Source: Prorocentrum cordatum (lineage: Eukaryota > Sar > Dinophyceae > Prorocentrales > Prorocentraceae). From it: a stretch of DNA of 64,000 nt. Positions 61,001 through 63,945 of this stretch are shown here, piece by piece. The stretch is from NCBI GenBank assembly GCA_963575745.1, contig CAUYUJ010008569.1, positions 436,947-500,946 on the forward strand. Reading direction: 5' to 3'. The notes beneath the pieces were generated by a model that was given only the letters and a program-made list of their open reading frames with translations, was not told the DNA's origin and did not search any database. The stretch's first letter is position 1. Every line of letters begins with the position of its first letter. The position numbers were made by a program, and so were the translations under genes.

Positions 61001-63363
61001 GCGCAGTGCGCAGCCACCCGGGGAGCAGGCCCGTCCCGTCTGGGTCCGCCTACCCCCCGACTCCGCTGGACCTCCCAGGGGCCCACGAGAGCGGCGCCAG
61101 CTGCGCTGTTCGCAGCCCAGGGAGCAGCGAGGTCCCGTCCGGCGGCTCCGCCGTGCTCGCCAGGAGCCAGCGGAAGTGGCGCCGGTTGCGCGCACTCCGC
61201 GAATCCGCCGTGCCCCCTAGCTGCTCACGAAAGTGGCGACGGGTGCGTAGTTCTCAGCCTCTCAGGGAGCAGCGAGGTCTCGTCAATATGCGCGTGCTCC
61301 GTGACGCCGCCGTGCCCCCCAGGAGCCCACGAGAGTGGCCCCAGCTGCGCAGTTCGCCGCTACCCAGGGAGCAGCGAGGTCCCGTCTGGATGCGCATACT
61401 CCGCGACTCCGGCACGAAAGTGGCGCCAGTTGGGTTGTTCACAGCCACCCAGAGAGCTGCGAGGTCTCATCTGGCGCCGTGCTTCCCAGGAGCCCACCGG
61501 AGTGGCCCCAACTGCGCAGTTCGCAGCCACGCAGGGAGTTGCGAGGTCCCGTCTGGGCCCGCGTACTTCGCAACTCCGCTGTGCCTCCCAGGAGCCCACG
61601 AAAGTGGCGCCGGTTGCGCAGCTCGCAGCTACCCAGGGAGCAGCGCAGGTGCAGGCAGGAGGGAGGAGGAGGAGGAGGATGAGGAGGAGGAGGAGGAGGA
61701 GGAGGAGGAGGTGGAGAGTGAGTGGATACCACAGCGCTCGATCCAAGACGACAGCTCAACACAGGAGGGCTGGGAATGAAGCAGGAGGCAGACGGCAGGA
61801 GGAGGGAGGCAGGGAGGAAAAGGGAGGCGGGAGGCGGGAGGAGAGGTGGGGATCACAGTGCCGTATTCAACACAGGAAACAGGCACAGGACGAGTGGGAA
61901 AGATGCTCATTGCGGGAAGTGCCCAATGGAAAGCCAGTCGTCTGAGAATCCTAGTCCGTGCAAAAACACCATTCTCGGGATTCCAACACCCGAAACAACA
62001 TTCTTGCGATTTCAACTCAACGCCGCGAATCAACGTGATTGGTGCGTCCTGACACTCCAAAGTCATGCCGTTCTTGGGATTTCAACACCGCGGATCCGCG
62101 TGACTTTCGCGTTATAGCAATCCTACGTACATCGTGCCAGAGCACCCTTCCTTGATTTCAACCATGCGAATCATTTTATATAAAAAACTGGAAACCTTTG
62201 AAGCCAATGTGCGAAGCGCCACGGCGAGGGCCACACTCTGAAGAGGAGCCGCCCTCCATCCATGAGAACTGGCGCCAGCGTTGTCGAGACGAACGCGCGC
62301 GCGGCGCCAATGGCGAGAGCCGCATCGCTTTGACAGCGGCCCGCCCTCGATCCTCGGGCCCGCCCTCGATCCTCGAGATTGCTGCAACAAAAATATCCAG
62401 ACGAGTGCGCGCGGCGCCGAGGCGGGAGCCGCACCTTGAGAACGGAACGGCCCGCCCTCCGCCCTGGAAGCCGCCGCAGACTTCGAAAGCTGCAGGACCA
62501 GCGGTTGCGCGAGGAGAGCTCCGGCGAAGCGCCCCGCCCGCCCAGCTGGCACGCCCGGGGGCGCGACGGAGAGGAGGGAGGAGGAGGAGGAGGAGGGAGG
62601 AGGAGGAGGAGGAGGAGAGGAGGAGGAGGAGGAGGGAGGAGGGGAGGGAGGAAGAGGACGACGACGACGAGGAGGAGGAGAGAGACGACGAGGAAGAGGA
62701 GGCAGGCGAAGGTGGGAAAAGGAGGAGGAGGACGAGGAGGAGGAGGAGGAGGAGGAGGAGGAGAAGGCCGCCGGAGGAGGAGGGAGTGAGAAGCCCCCTC
62801 CACGTCCCCATCCCCCGCCTCCCCCCCTATTTGTCCCTTCCCCTTCCCCCTCACCCCTCCTCCACGCAGCTCCTCCGAGGAACCCAGGAGCACCCCGGCA
62901 CACACACACACACACACACAGTTGAACCCATGTATTCTCCTCTCCCAGACATCCGATGCCTCGATCTAATCAGGGTCCCCCCTGGAAGTTTGGGCGCCCG
63001 AGTTATCCAGGGTAACTCGGGGCCGGGGTAGCTCGGGTATGGATTCCCGAAAAACGAACCCGAGTTAGCCCTGACCCGAGTTACCCCTGATGGTTCGGGG
63101 CTCTGAGAAGTCCCGACCCTTTCCCAGAGCCAGCTTTGTATCCTGAGTCGTTTTTTGACAGTCCCATGGCCCGGCAAGGGCCCCCGAGGCCGAAAACATT
63201 AGAAAATCTTCGTCCTGTACGACGTCGACTGGGGAAGGAGGCCAGCGTCGGCTGTGCGCCCTGGCGCGCCCCCTTCGCATTTGGGCGCAGGTGGTCGTCA
63301 TGATCCTCGGCCGCCTCCGCGGGCTGCCGGACTCCATCGACCCCTCGGCGCCCACCGCGCACG
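28126..63363 (+). CDS. TrkH/Trk-type potassium transporter, split gene
   Basis: Predicted membrane K+ (or K+/Na+) transporter of the TrkH/TRK/HKT superfamily, whose members have four membrane-pore-membrane repeats with one filter glycine each. All four can be traced on the + strand: VSQSGLAV (28472), VSAFQNNGLVL (29138), STRTAGMNSVN (30213) and FEAVLGLAAFEG joined to MGLVMSRG (38165 and 44133). Other family marks are LLDHPRRCFTHLFP (29467) and the C-terminal GRLRGLPDSID (63309). Proposed exons: 28126-28240, 28361-29600, 30141-30298, 31297-31468, 31856-31906, 38087-38198, 44131-44216 and 63291-63363. Reading frame is kept across the joins I could test (GC-AG or GT-AG-like ends, often with 3-5 bp repeated at both sides). 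The 5' end and the true last exon are not visible. Introns are filled with repeats and contain another gene. Confidence 0.78.
28241..28360. mobile_element. Foldback element F forming an intron
   Basis: This 120-bp GC-AG intron matches element F at 8895-9130 from end to end: AGGCGTCC...GAGCAGATGGG on the left, a core of CGATGCATCGGCGATGCGGC and CGACCCCAGCTGGGAGGCCT on the right, with inverted ends. CTCCAGG and CTCGAGG stand at the two junctions like a target duplication. The frame is open straight through (40 codons), so retention is not excluded, but splicing restores natural sequence. Confidence 0.7.
28361..29600 (+). CDS. Transporter exon 2, pore repeats 1 and 2
   Basis: Reads a membrane segment (AGYIVACVLIGGIVFGLL), pore loop 1 (TSASCVSQSGLAVQDWS), another membrane segment, a long hydrophilic loop with many Ser/Arg (28620-28950), then the second membrane pair with pore loop 2 (VSAFQNNGLVLTPSSVMEF) and LLDHPRRCFTHLFPAVHT. 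The long loop between repeats 1 and 2 resembles fungal TRK proteins more than bacterial TrkH. The exon carries a 123-bp in-frame foldback insertion (29279-29401). It is proposed to end at GTGCAG, 29600. Confidence 0.85.
29279..29401. mobile_element. Palindromic MITE P, copy 4, inside an exon
   Basis: Mirrored arms GATGAAGGAAAAATGCATCA / TTGTTTCTTCATC, then GCATAAAC, TTCGGAGCTCCGCGCGGAAT and the inverse. ATCCAT is repeated on both sides (29273-29278 and 29396-29401). Element plus one duplication is 123 bp, so 41 codons are added without a frameshift or stop. Deleting it gives LPIMIRSMIVWCLRQ, which fits the family, where no such insert is expected. No AG lies at the right edge, so ordinary splicing is not obvious. 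Confidence 0.82.
29632..29970 (+). repeat. Dispersed repeat R1, copy 2, in intron
   Basis: Shares GGGTTCGAGGTTTT, CTCGGCGGTGTTTCAGCCTC, GATCGTCCCGAACGGCCGCC and GGAGAGCCGAGCTATGGCCC with 44895-45235 and 50690-50950. It fills most of the 540-bp intron between exons 2 and 3. CATCGCCGATCAATTCGCGATG at its end relates to the core of element F. Confidence 0.85.
30141..30298 (+). CDS. Transporter exon 3, pore repeat 3
   Basis: Preceded by a TGCATGCG array and ACAGCAG. Reads LDAWGTWWNALFMAISTRTA, then GMNSVNVSWLSQPSTF and a hydrophobic run to MMCL. STRTAG(M/F)N is the most conserved phrase of the Trk family (third pore loop). The join to the next exon gives MMCLYVASTPTVVIMR in frame. Confidence 0.88.
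30299..30789. repeat. Intron with GGATCGA minisatellite and repeat G
   Basis: 30309-30432 is a GGATCGAGGATCGAGG array and 30500-30545 repeats GAGACCTCCA. 30556-30705 matches 51624-51790 (CCAGAGCGCTCTTGG..., CTCAGAGATxCxCGATxxxxCC), a dispersed repeat here called G. Confidence 0.75.
30790..30952. mobile_element. GTCGGGC MITE, copy 7, in intron
   Basis: TTAAGTCGGGCACGTCCCTC and AGGACATGCCCGACCTAA ends. Target 8-mers GGCTCGGG and GACTCGGG (7 of 8). Confidence 0.88.
30953..31296. other. Intron spacer, nothing recognised
   Basis: GC-rich. CGGTGGCGGGCCGCGCGGTG (31019) and similar phrases resemble 30745-30775 (GCACCGCGCGGTGAGCC), suggesting a faint duplication. No coding evidence. Confidence 0.4.
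31297..31468 (+). CDS. Transporter exon 4
   Basis: Begins after GTCCAG. Reads YVASTPTVVIMRFSALQGAQ and GQELDITGRPEGVEEEVIRG, then NNTLKLQAKRYLTQD. In TRK proteins the corresponding stretch follows the third repeat and leads to a cytosolic loop. The proposed end (CAGGAC) and the next exon (preceded by GAGGAC) share AGGAC, so the exact cut is uncertain by a few bases. Confidence 0.72.
31469..31855. repeat. Intron with (CA)n, P-family remnant and partial exon copy
   Basis: CA arrays at 31500-31524 and 31568-31620. 31625-31668 keeps TCTCAGCTCCGCACGGAGCTCTGAGAGC, a short P-like palindrome. 31690-31713 (CTGAGGACGTGATGTACTTT) repeats the start of exon 5 (CCGAGGACGTGACGTACCTG) 160 bp upstream of it. 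Confidence 0.7.
31856..31906 (+). CDS. Transporter exon 5
   Basis: Reads VTYLIVAIFLICCFEKE, a membrane helix ending in charged residues, as found at the start of the fourth repeat in TRK proteins (LWYLxLxIFxIC.E). A partial second copy lies 370 bp downstream. The donor side is not clear. Confidence 0.6.
31907..32225. repeat. (CCT)n arrays
   Basis: Near-continuous CCT from 31960 to 32225 with TCC breaks. Confidence 0.93.
32226..32300 (+). pseudogene. Partial duplicate of transporter exon 5
   Basis: GTCGCCATCTTCCTCATCTG, TGCTTCGA, AAGGAGCGA and TGGxGGGGGCGGGGC repeat 31870-31920 with few changes plus a 6-base insertion, reading VAIFLICCFEKERQR. The first codons are replaced by the CCT array, so only the 3' part is present. 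The two copies flank the microsatellite, which suggests unequal exchange at it. Confidence 0.75.
32301..32664. repeat. (CCT)n array and spacer
   Basis: CCT array at 32398-32545, one of the purest here. The rest is GC-rich intron. Confidence 0.85.
32665..32800. repeat. Dispersed repeat H, copy 1
   Basis: Similar to 42590-42725: AATGTTCTxxxAACAxTTCTGGxTGAGxC, CGGGCxxxTGTTCTAA and the downstream order agree. Confidence 0.6.
32801..33399. other. Intron spacer with diverged CAGTCA-family piece
   Basis: 33060-33190 has GGTACCCTTGCATCCGTGCCT and GTCCAAGGGGCTTGCATCCG, phrases of the CAGTCA MITE family (5798, 34871 and 48457), but I could not define ends. 32800-32840 repeats GATTGTCG phrases. Confidence 0.45.
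33400..34230. other. Unassigned intron stretch, open on both strands
   Basis: The + strand has a 149-codon frame (33562-34011, beginning MGMNVYPSSVWPPTDMQEKN) of hydrophilic composition. The minus strand is open in several frames with hydrophobic, Cys-containing stretches (NVIEALNTVIVYFLGAP near 34175). Codon bias is weak on both and no motif is recognised. A nested gene is possible but not supported. Confidence 0.3.
34231..34870. other. Intron spacer, nothing recognised
   Basis: 34280-34340 has GATTCGACxTGAG/CGATTCGACTCCGAT phrases like 5735-5796. No gene. Confidence 0.35.
34871..35045. mobile_element. CAGTCA-family MITE, copy 3
   Basis: CAGTCCACCCGCACAGTAAGGA at the left and CTTCTGATGCGGGTTGACTG at the right are inverted. 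175 bp, like the 173-bp copy at 5798. The TA duplication is not visible (TG and AG flank it). Confidence 0.7.
35046..35920. other. Intron spacer, nothing recognised
   Basis: Frames are open on both strands without motifs. GA array at 35855-35875. Confidence 0.35.
35921..36510. repeat. (GGA)n/(GAC)n array
   Basis: About 590 bp of GGA with GAC and G-run interruptions. The long Arg/Glu/Gly, Ser/Pro and Leu frames here are artefacts. Confidence 0.95.
36591..37720 (-). pseudogene. Truncated LINE: RNase H and zinc-binding tail
   Basis: C-terminal part of a non-LTR retrotransposon polyprotein, antisense in a transporter intron. The RNase H fold is recognisable with all four acidic positions: GDAS (37634), RGELRAL (37484), ISDC (37424) and NAVVDEVAG (37208), plus a THSH histidine. 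Downstream are H-x-C-T-R-C and LWYCGRCGCYG, the paired Cys motifs that end such polyproteins. The frame is intact to its stop at 36591 but is cut at its N-terminal side by a GAC/GAG array at 37720, with no reverse transcriptase or endonuclease. The RNase H could still fold, but nothing suggests expression. Confidence 0.85.
37721..38086. repeat. GAC, CCA and GGA arrays
   Basis: GAC at 37722-37750, CACCAC/GACGAC at 37780-37870 and GGA-rich sequence to 38080. Translates as poly-Val or poly-Ser on the minus strand upstream of the RNase H fragment; this is not part of that protein. Confidence 0.9.
38087..38198 (+). CDS. Transporter exon 6, start of pore repeat 4
   Basis: Reads NFGESSSHAAHKEDGVYGSF, then FFKVLFEAVLGLAAFEG. 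The phrase F-x-V-L-F-E-x-V with small residues after it precedes the fourth filter glycine in the family. Proposed cut TTCGAGG|GG; the next exon starts GG|ATGGGG, and the join keeps frame (FEGMGLVM). The acceptor side (CCTGAGGAG) is approximate. Confidence 0.7.
38199..38524. other. Intron spacer
   Basis: Short GGA array at 38215-38245, then mixed sequence with TGCAAGCT/GTGCAAGCTGTGGG phrases. No gene. Confidence 0.45.
38525..40100. mobile_element. Large foldback, about 1.6 kb
   Basis: Outer arms: 38530-38620 (CAGGTGGCACGTGTGTGTCC, CGTTTGAAGCAGGAAGACAC, GACGGCGGGATCGGAG) and its inverse at 39995-40097. Inner arms: 38625-38955, a minisatellite of AGGCCCCAGGAGG, and its inverse at 39190-39525 (CCTCCTGGGGCCTCCTG). 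TATATA borders both outer ends. The centre (38956-39189) is itself partly palindromic (GAGACATCCTC / GAGGACATCCTC). The right half carries about 465 extra bases (39526-39990) with a CA array. Confidence 0.85.
40101..40345. repeat. (GATA)n array
   Basis: GATA/GGTA tetranucleotide array with TA patches, starting at the edge of the foldback. Confidence 0.95.
40346..40700. other. Intron spacer, nothing recognised
   Basis: No frame or motif of note. Confidence 0.35.
40701..40945 (+). repeat. Satellite S4, short array
   Basis: Three units of about 83 bp around GTGCGGCGCTAAGGCAAGAGCCACA. Same family as 43160-43700 and 62200-62500. Confidence 0.8.
40946..41514. repeat. GGA arrays
   Basis: 40946-41060 unassigned. 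41065-41405 is GGA with AAG and CAG breaks. 41406-41514 is GC-rich. Confidence 0.8.
41515..41872. mobile_element. GTCGGGC MITE, copy 8, with nested element
   Basis: TTAAGTCGGGCATGTCCCTC and GGGGACATGCCCGACCTAA ends. The 8-mer CCCAACGG is identical on both sides (41507-41514 and 41873-41880). Nested inside, 41649-41821 is a second foldback with arms GGGCAAGGGCTGCTAAATCG / TTTTAGCAGCCCTCGCCC and GTGGCTGCTAAAA / TTTTAGCAGCCAC. Removing it leaves about 185 bp, the normal length of the host element. Confidence 0.92.
41980..42209. mobile_element. GTCGGGC MITE, copy 9
   Basis: TGAAGTCGGGCGTGTCCCTC and AGCACATGCCCGACCGAA ends. Flanking 8-mers CAGTACAC and CAATACAT (6 of 8, both differences transitions). 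Starts only 108 bp after copy 8. The A/T-rich centre holds ATAGTCAAAAATAG phrases. Confidence 0.85.
42210..42589. other. Intron spacer, nothing recognised
   Basis: Short GGA patch at 42318-42335. No convincing frame. Confidence 0.35.
42590..44130. repeat. Composite block: repeats H, T, S5, S4, GGA
   Basis: Ordered modules: H (42590-42725), T (42726-42945, with GACCAGAGTAACCCCCAGACGC and CTCCCTCxxGGTTCCCTCT), S5 (42950-43140, units of about 70 bp around GTGCCAGAACACCATTCCTGGGAC), S4 (43160-43700, six units of about 83 bp around GCGCGGCGCTAAGGCGAGAGCC) and a GGA/G-run array (43795-44120). T, S5, S4 and GGA recur in the same order at 60.37-62.77 kb. Confidence 0.88.
44131..44216 (+). CDS. Transporter exon 7, end of pore repeat 4
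   Basis: Follows AAGCAG. Reads MGLVMSRGFNGQSFSFSGVW, then SPPSQYLL. The Trk family has G-x-(V/L)GLS-x-G followed by a SFSG-like turn and a (S/T)L(S/G)K/Q-x-L helix at this point; GMGLVM supplies the filter glycine. Proposed donor is GC (CTGCTG|GCACCT). Short and without independent support, so the call depends on the joins at both sides. Confidence 0.6.
44217..44574. repeat. Dispersed repeat D, copy 2, and spacer
   Basis: 44260-44412 matches 11795-11960. The remainder is unassigned intron. Confidence 0.5.
44575..45235 (+). repeat. Dispersed repeat R1, longest copy
   Basis: Two parts shared with 50545-50950: AGCGGAGTGCTTCTGCTGCG...GCCACCACCATxATCACCGC, then (after about 170 unrelated bases) GGCTCGGGTTCGAGG...CCGGAGAGCCGAGC...GCTCAG. 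The copy at 29632 has only the second part. The insert at 44690-44890 carries GGGGGATAGGAAAATGGGGG and its near-inverse CTATCCCCCCTTTCG, so it is probably a separate foldback inserted into R1. Confidence 0.8.
45236..45628. other. Intron spacer, nothing recognised
   Basis: 45410-45630 is open in one + frame with mixed composition (AESNLGSHDLQANANVGQHK) but with poor codon bias and no motif. Confidence 0.3.
45629..45823. mobile_element. Foldback element, 195 bp
   Basis: Arms of about 85 bp: GGCCTAGAGGTTGACACCAA, CACCAAGATCGGCGG and TCCTCCACCGAGGG on the left match the inverse of the right arm (TTGGTGTTGGTGCCCATTTC, CTGTGGAGGCAGCC) around a 23-base centre. No flanking duplication was resolved. 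Confidence 0.8.
45824..46740. other. Intron spacer, nothing recognised
   Basis: GC-rich to 46400, then C/T-rich. AGCGCGGCAGAGTGCGGCAG repeats at 46260-46290. No supported gene. Confidence 0.35.
46741..47500. repeat. (CAT)n/(CAG)n and CTC low complexity
   Basis: 46745-47200 is a degenerate CATCATCGTC/CAGCAG array. 47270-47490 is CTC/CCT-rich. Ile/Met/His-repeat frames are not genes. Confidence 0.88.
47501..47890. other. Intron spacer, nothing recognised
   Basis: C/T-rich with frames open in several registers. No motif. Confidence 0.35.
47891..48456 (-). repeat. Satellite A, inverted block, left part
   Basis: Units of about 88 bp with CGTGGCCCCATAGGGAGCTCCG, the inverse of the satellite A core at 1-2.7 kb, followed by GAAGGCCCCAGxxGCAGCGTCCGCATGGCGG. 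The array is interrupted by a MITE at 48457. Confidence 0.9.
48457..48661. mobile_element. CAGTCA-family MITE, copy 2, inside satellite
   Basis: CAGTCAACGCGGATAGTAAGGA at the left and CCTTACTATACGTTTTCACCG at the right are inverted. TA at 48455-48456 and 48662-48663. The interrupted satellite unit is known in uninterrupted form nearby (CCATAGG), so the empty site is visible and supports TA as the target. Confidence 0.85.
48662..48965 (-). repeat. Satellite A, inverted block, right part
   Basis: Continues the unit broken at 48456, then three more diverged units. Confidence 0.85.
48966..49251. other. 5' flank of the glycosyltransferase gene
   Basis: Less GC-rich than its surroundings. CTGTGCAGACACTTACAC lies directly before the ATG, so an AG usable as splice or trans-splice acceptor sits 13 bases upstream (GTGCAG, 49236-49239 region). 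No spliced-leader relic and no recognisable promoter motif. Confidence 0.4.
49252..50361 (+). CDS. PLOD-type glycosyltransferase, intronless
   Basis: 369 residues. Similar in layout to the glycosyltransferase domain of procollagen lysyl hydroxylases (PLOD/LH3), which adds sugars to hydroxylysine. The start gives a probable signal peptide (MLSPVVKALALVSAVRVRA), placing it in the secretory pathway. Family landmarks in order: GWQRIRYLAVKTW (138-150); VVHASGEVLYAG (164-175), where PLOD has the metal-binding (D/E)xxD loop; KIVLAAE (197-203), as in VVFxAE; YKFANGAFIMGP (259-270), as in RYLNSGGFIGY; an ESMLINEYF stretch in place of DDQLFYT; and NVCFVHGGGNS (345-355), as in the HGNG motif. The hydroxylase half is absent. 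The loop reads A-S-G-E instead of (D/E)-x-x-D, so only the second acidic position is kept, as Glu170, and catalysis is uncertain. It sits, intronless, inside the last visible transporter intron on the same strand. Confidence 0.75.
   Translation: MLSPVVKALALVSAVRVRAEGEALVTELAEEVLAWESWKVLPSPWETVFNRPSNRDVGSVTEHPIWDKYDLEVFPDSLETAREQDGFPPNIAMGRVLIKDSKKPTQPPPSYRMTGVGGEEVRHLNGMVNPAGATTVWGWQRIRYLAVKTWIDYWATRNTEKLIVVHASGEVLYAGCDENTIQYKYDEIIQASGGTQKIVLAAEVSPSPMGLAWRYDQTAGIATTQSNFLSTVGVSSTFASTYADCTNSTVGYCTTPASYKFANGAFIMGPIGDIADMLADMYYYADSESMLINEYFLHNPDKVALDYAGILVLSLHNMKLDSGIPVAVESSSGTKSFKNLITGGNVCFVHGGGNSFDALKVLAQELLSD
50389..50522. mobile_element. Small inverted-repeat element
   Basis: GGTCGGGCGTTTCGCAACGG and GTAAAAACGCCCGACC are inverted ends of a 134-bp segment whose arms also pair inside (GGGGGCGATxGAxxGGGGG against CCCCCC...TTCATTGCCGCCCC). 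It resembles the GTCGGGC MITEs only in the GTCGGGCG phrase. Starts 28 bp after the glycosyltransferase stop codon. Confidence 0.65.
50545..50950 (+). repeat. Dispersed repeat R1, copy 4
   Basis: Continuous version of R1, without the insert seen in the copy at 44575. Confidence 0.85.
51043..51235. mobile_element. GTCGGGC MITE, copy 10
   Basis: TTATGTCGGGCGTGTCCCCC and GGGGGACGGGCCCGACCCAA ends, with arms that continue inward through CTACAGGGGGATCTTCGACG and its inverse. Target 8-mers CCCTGGCC and CCCTGCCC (7 of 8). Confidence 0.88.
51399..51610. mobile_element. GTCGGGC MITE, copy 11, perfect target duplication
   Basis: GTAAGTCGGGCCTGTCCCTC and GGGGGACAGGCCCGACTTAA ends. GACTGAGG is identical on both sides (51391-51398 and 51611-51618). 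The centre holds a (TA)n array (51480-51504). Confidence 0.92.
51624..51790. repeat. Dispersed repeat G, copy 2
   Basis: Matches 30556-30705 (GAGCGCTTCCAGAGCGC and GCTCAGAGATCCTCGATCT). Confidence 0.65.
51791..52139. other. Intron spacer
   Basis: GGGGA array at 51940-51990. Otherwise unassigned. Confidence 0.4.
52140..52575 (+). repeat. GTGGGACCT minisatellite
   Basis: About 45 units of a 9-12 bp motif, (G/C)GGGACCTGTG. Cys/Gly/Thr, Val/Pro and Trp/Asp/Leu frames come from the repeat. Confidence 0.93.
52576..53040. other. Intron spacer with a short duplication
   Basis: GCCTGTCTGTCGGTC and GTCGCCGCCCCGTCGCCG occur twice (52858-52905 and 52934-52985). No gene. Confidence 0.5.
53041..54585 (+). 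repeat. 1.65-kb tandem unit, copy 1 (diverged)
   Basis: Order of modules: CCATCCTAxATATGAAxTCA..., a dimer of about 290 bp around GCACGCGCGCGTCGTCGCGCGCGCATG (53265 and 53560), a middle part, CCAAGTTGCGGGTGGGTGGGTGGGAT (54218), an ATTGCACAACATAG array (54295-54400), TAGACTCTACCCCCCC...CCCCCTGGGATAGT (54447) and (TA)n. Copies 2 and 3 follow at 56395 and 58015. In this copy the middle part (53890-54010) is not a pure GTC array but a richer sequence. Confidence 0.85.
53893..54036 (+). other. Hydrophobic open stretch, possible membrane peptide
   Basis: One frame reads about 48 residues of membrane-like composition (EDAVIAGVISIGAVIGLAVV, VAFIVTSIPTIIIVLTVV, then GVAMIRARLS). It sits where copies 2 and 3 of the tandem unit have a (GTC)n array, which in the same frame gives poly-Val. 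It is either an eroded array that looks like a membrane helix or the remnant from which the array grew. Not asserted as a gene. Confidence 0.25.
54586..56362. mobile_element. 1.78-kb insertion with inverted ends
   Basis: Left end GCTCGCCCCCCCCCCAGCGC, ACCCCAACGACC and right end (read inverted) GGTCGTGGGTGGTTTGGGGT, GCGCTGGGGGGGGGGGCGACC pair over about 35-40 bp. It lies inside the (TA)n of tandem copy 1; the junction of copies 2 and 3 shows the same (TA)n uninterrupted. Contents: unassigned 54620-54860, (GAT)n 54870-55060, spacer, (CA)n 55360-55455, an inverted tandem array (55485-56165) and GGA (56165-56300). No transposase frame. Confidence 0.75.
55485..56165. repeat. Inverted arrays of a 65-bp unit
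   Basis: 55485-55690 holds three direct units of GGTTTTC(A/G)TxAGGAAACC + AAAACACAGATATTC(C/T)TGATAT. 55735-56165 holds the same unit inverted about six times. GGCGCCC blocks (55690 and 56000) separate sub-arrays. The unit is AT-rich against a GC-rich background. Confidence 0.88.
56395..58014 (+). repeat. 1.65-kb tandem unit, copy 2
   Basis: Same module order as copy 1: CACTCGTCCATCCTAAATAT, a dimer of about 258 bp around GTCGTCGCGCGCGCATG (56575 and 56835), (GTC)n 56993-57725, GGCAAGTGCCATTTGGTACC, CCAAGTTGCGGGTGGGTGGG (57775), a short ATTGCACAACATAG array, TAGACTCTACCCCCC and (TA)n. Val/Ser/Arg-repeat frames across the (GTC)n are not genes. Confidence 0.92.
58015..59745 (+). repeat. 1.65-kb tandem unit, copy 3
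   Basis: Closely matches copy 2 over its whole length. It differs by the MITE at 58713-58916 and small length changes in the (GTC)n (58650-58710 and 58919-59615). It ends in a longer ATTGCACAACATAG array. Confidence 0.92.
58713..58916. mobile_element. 204-bp MITE with TA duplication and visible empty site
   Basis: Inverted ends ATGGAGGATGACGATTAATA and the inverse of TTATTAATCGTCATCCCGGAT, flanked by TA (58711-58712 and 58917-58918). Tandem copy 2 has CGCCTACGTCG at the same place without the element, so the empty site confirms both ends. GGGATGACGATTAG (58767) repeats the end motif inside. The TA target fits a Tc1/mariner or Stowaway-like type. Confidence 0.95.
59746..60239 (+). repeat. ATTGCACAACATAG minisatellite
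   Basis: Degenerate units of 12-24 bp (GATTGCACxACATAGATTGC...) to about 60180, then spacer. Confidence 0.85.
60240..60639. repeat. Module T, copy 2
   Basis: GACCAGTGTGAACCCAAGACGC, CCCTCCATCCAAGCTCCCTCTT and CGTACAAAAATGATC match 42775-42900 in order and spacing. Confidence 0.7.
60640..61650 (+). repeat. 110-bp minisatellite with deleted units
   Basis: About eleven units around AGGAGCCCACGAAAGTGGCGCC, GCGCAGTTCGCAGCCACCCAGGGAGCAG and TCCGCGTACTCCGCGACTCC. Spacings range from 66 to 131 bp because units carry internal deletions, often not in multiples of three. All + frames are largely open, including a 475-codon one, but the frame changes between units, which argues against a protein. Confidence 0.88.
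61651..61924. repeat. GGA array and spacer
   Basis: GGA at 61660-61715, GGA/GGC mix to 61845. Nothing else. Confidence 0.8.
61925..62780. repeat. Composite block, second copy: S5, S4, GGA
   Basis: S5 units (61950-62165: ACACCATTCTCGGGATTCCAACACC and GTGCGTCCTGACACTCCAAAG), S4 units (62200-62500: GCGCGCGGCGCCAATGGCGAGAGCC) and a GGA array (62575-62770), in the same order as 42950-44120. The 60.64-61.65 kb minisatellite separates this from module T. Confidence 0.88.
62781..62989. other. Spacer with (CA)n
   Basis: C-rich to 62880, CA array at 62900-62920. No gene. Confidence 0.5.
62990..63104 (-). mobile_element. ACTCGGG repeat N, copy 2
   Basis: Reverse complement of 14529-14648 with both ends preserved. 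Confidence 0.82.
63105..63290. other. 3' end of intron
   Basis: Unassigned sequence ending TTTGGGCGCAG, the proposed acceptor for the next exon. Confidence 0.4.
63291..63363 (+). CDS. Transporter exon 8, C-terminal motif
   Basis: Reads VVVMILGRLRGLPDSIDPSA. A helix followed by GR(x)RGLP and an acidic residue is the standard C-terminal mark of Trk/TRK proteins. Joined to exon 7 it reads SQYLLVVVMILGRLRGLP in frame. After PSAPTAHA the frame enters a (GAC)n array, so the exon must end or the protein gains an odd tail. Confidence 0.65.
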
Positions 63364-63500
63364 CGACGACGACGACGACGAAAACGAATACGAATACGAA
63401 TGCGAATACGACGGCAACGACGACGACAACGAATTCGACGACGAGTTCGACGACGACGAATTCGACGACGAGTTCGACGACGACGAATTCGACGACGAGT

Positions 63501-63568
<68 letters not shown>

Positions 63569-63735
63569 TACGACGACGACGACGACGGCGGCGGCGGCGG
63601 CGGCTGCGGCGGCGGTCACAACGACAACGACGACGACGACAACGACGACGACGACAACGACGACGACGACGACGAGTTCGACGACGACCACGACGGCGAC
63701 GACGCCGACGACGACGACGACGACAACGCCGACGC

Positions 63736-63772
<37 letters not shown>

Positions 63773-63866
63773 GACGACGGCGGCGGCGGCGGCGCTGGCG
63801 GCGGCGGCGGCGGCAACCGCGACGGAGACGACGACGGTGGCGGCGGCGGCGGCGACGGCGACTGCC

Positions 63867-63906
<40 letters not shown>

Positions 63907-63945
63907 CGACGCCGACGCCGACGACGAAAACGACGACAACGCGGC
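63364..63945. repeat. (GAC)n array
   Basis: GAC/GGC/GAA trinucleotide array of about 580 bp, including five GACGACGAATTC-type repeats at 63430-63505. Poly-Asp, Thr, Arg and Val frames are artefacts. Confidence 0.95.

Noticed and set aside
60518-61945. 475-codon open frame
   Set aside because: Lies on a 110-bp minisatellite with irregular deletions; the same unit is read in different frames along it, and overlapping frames are also open.
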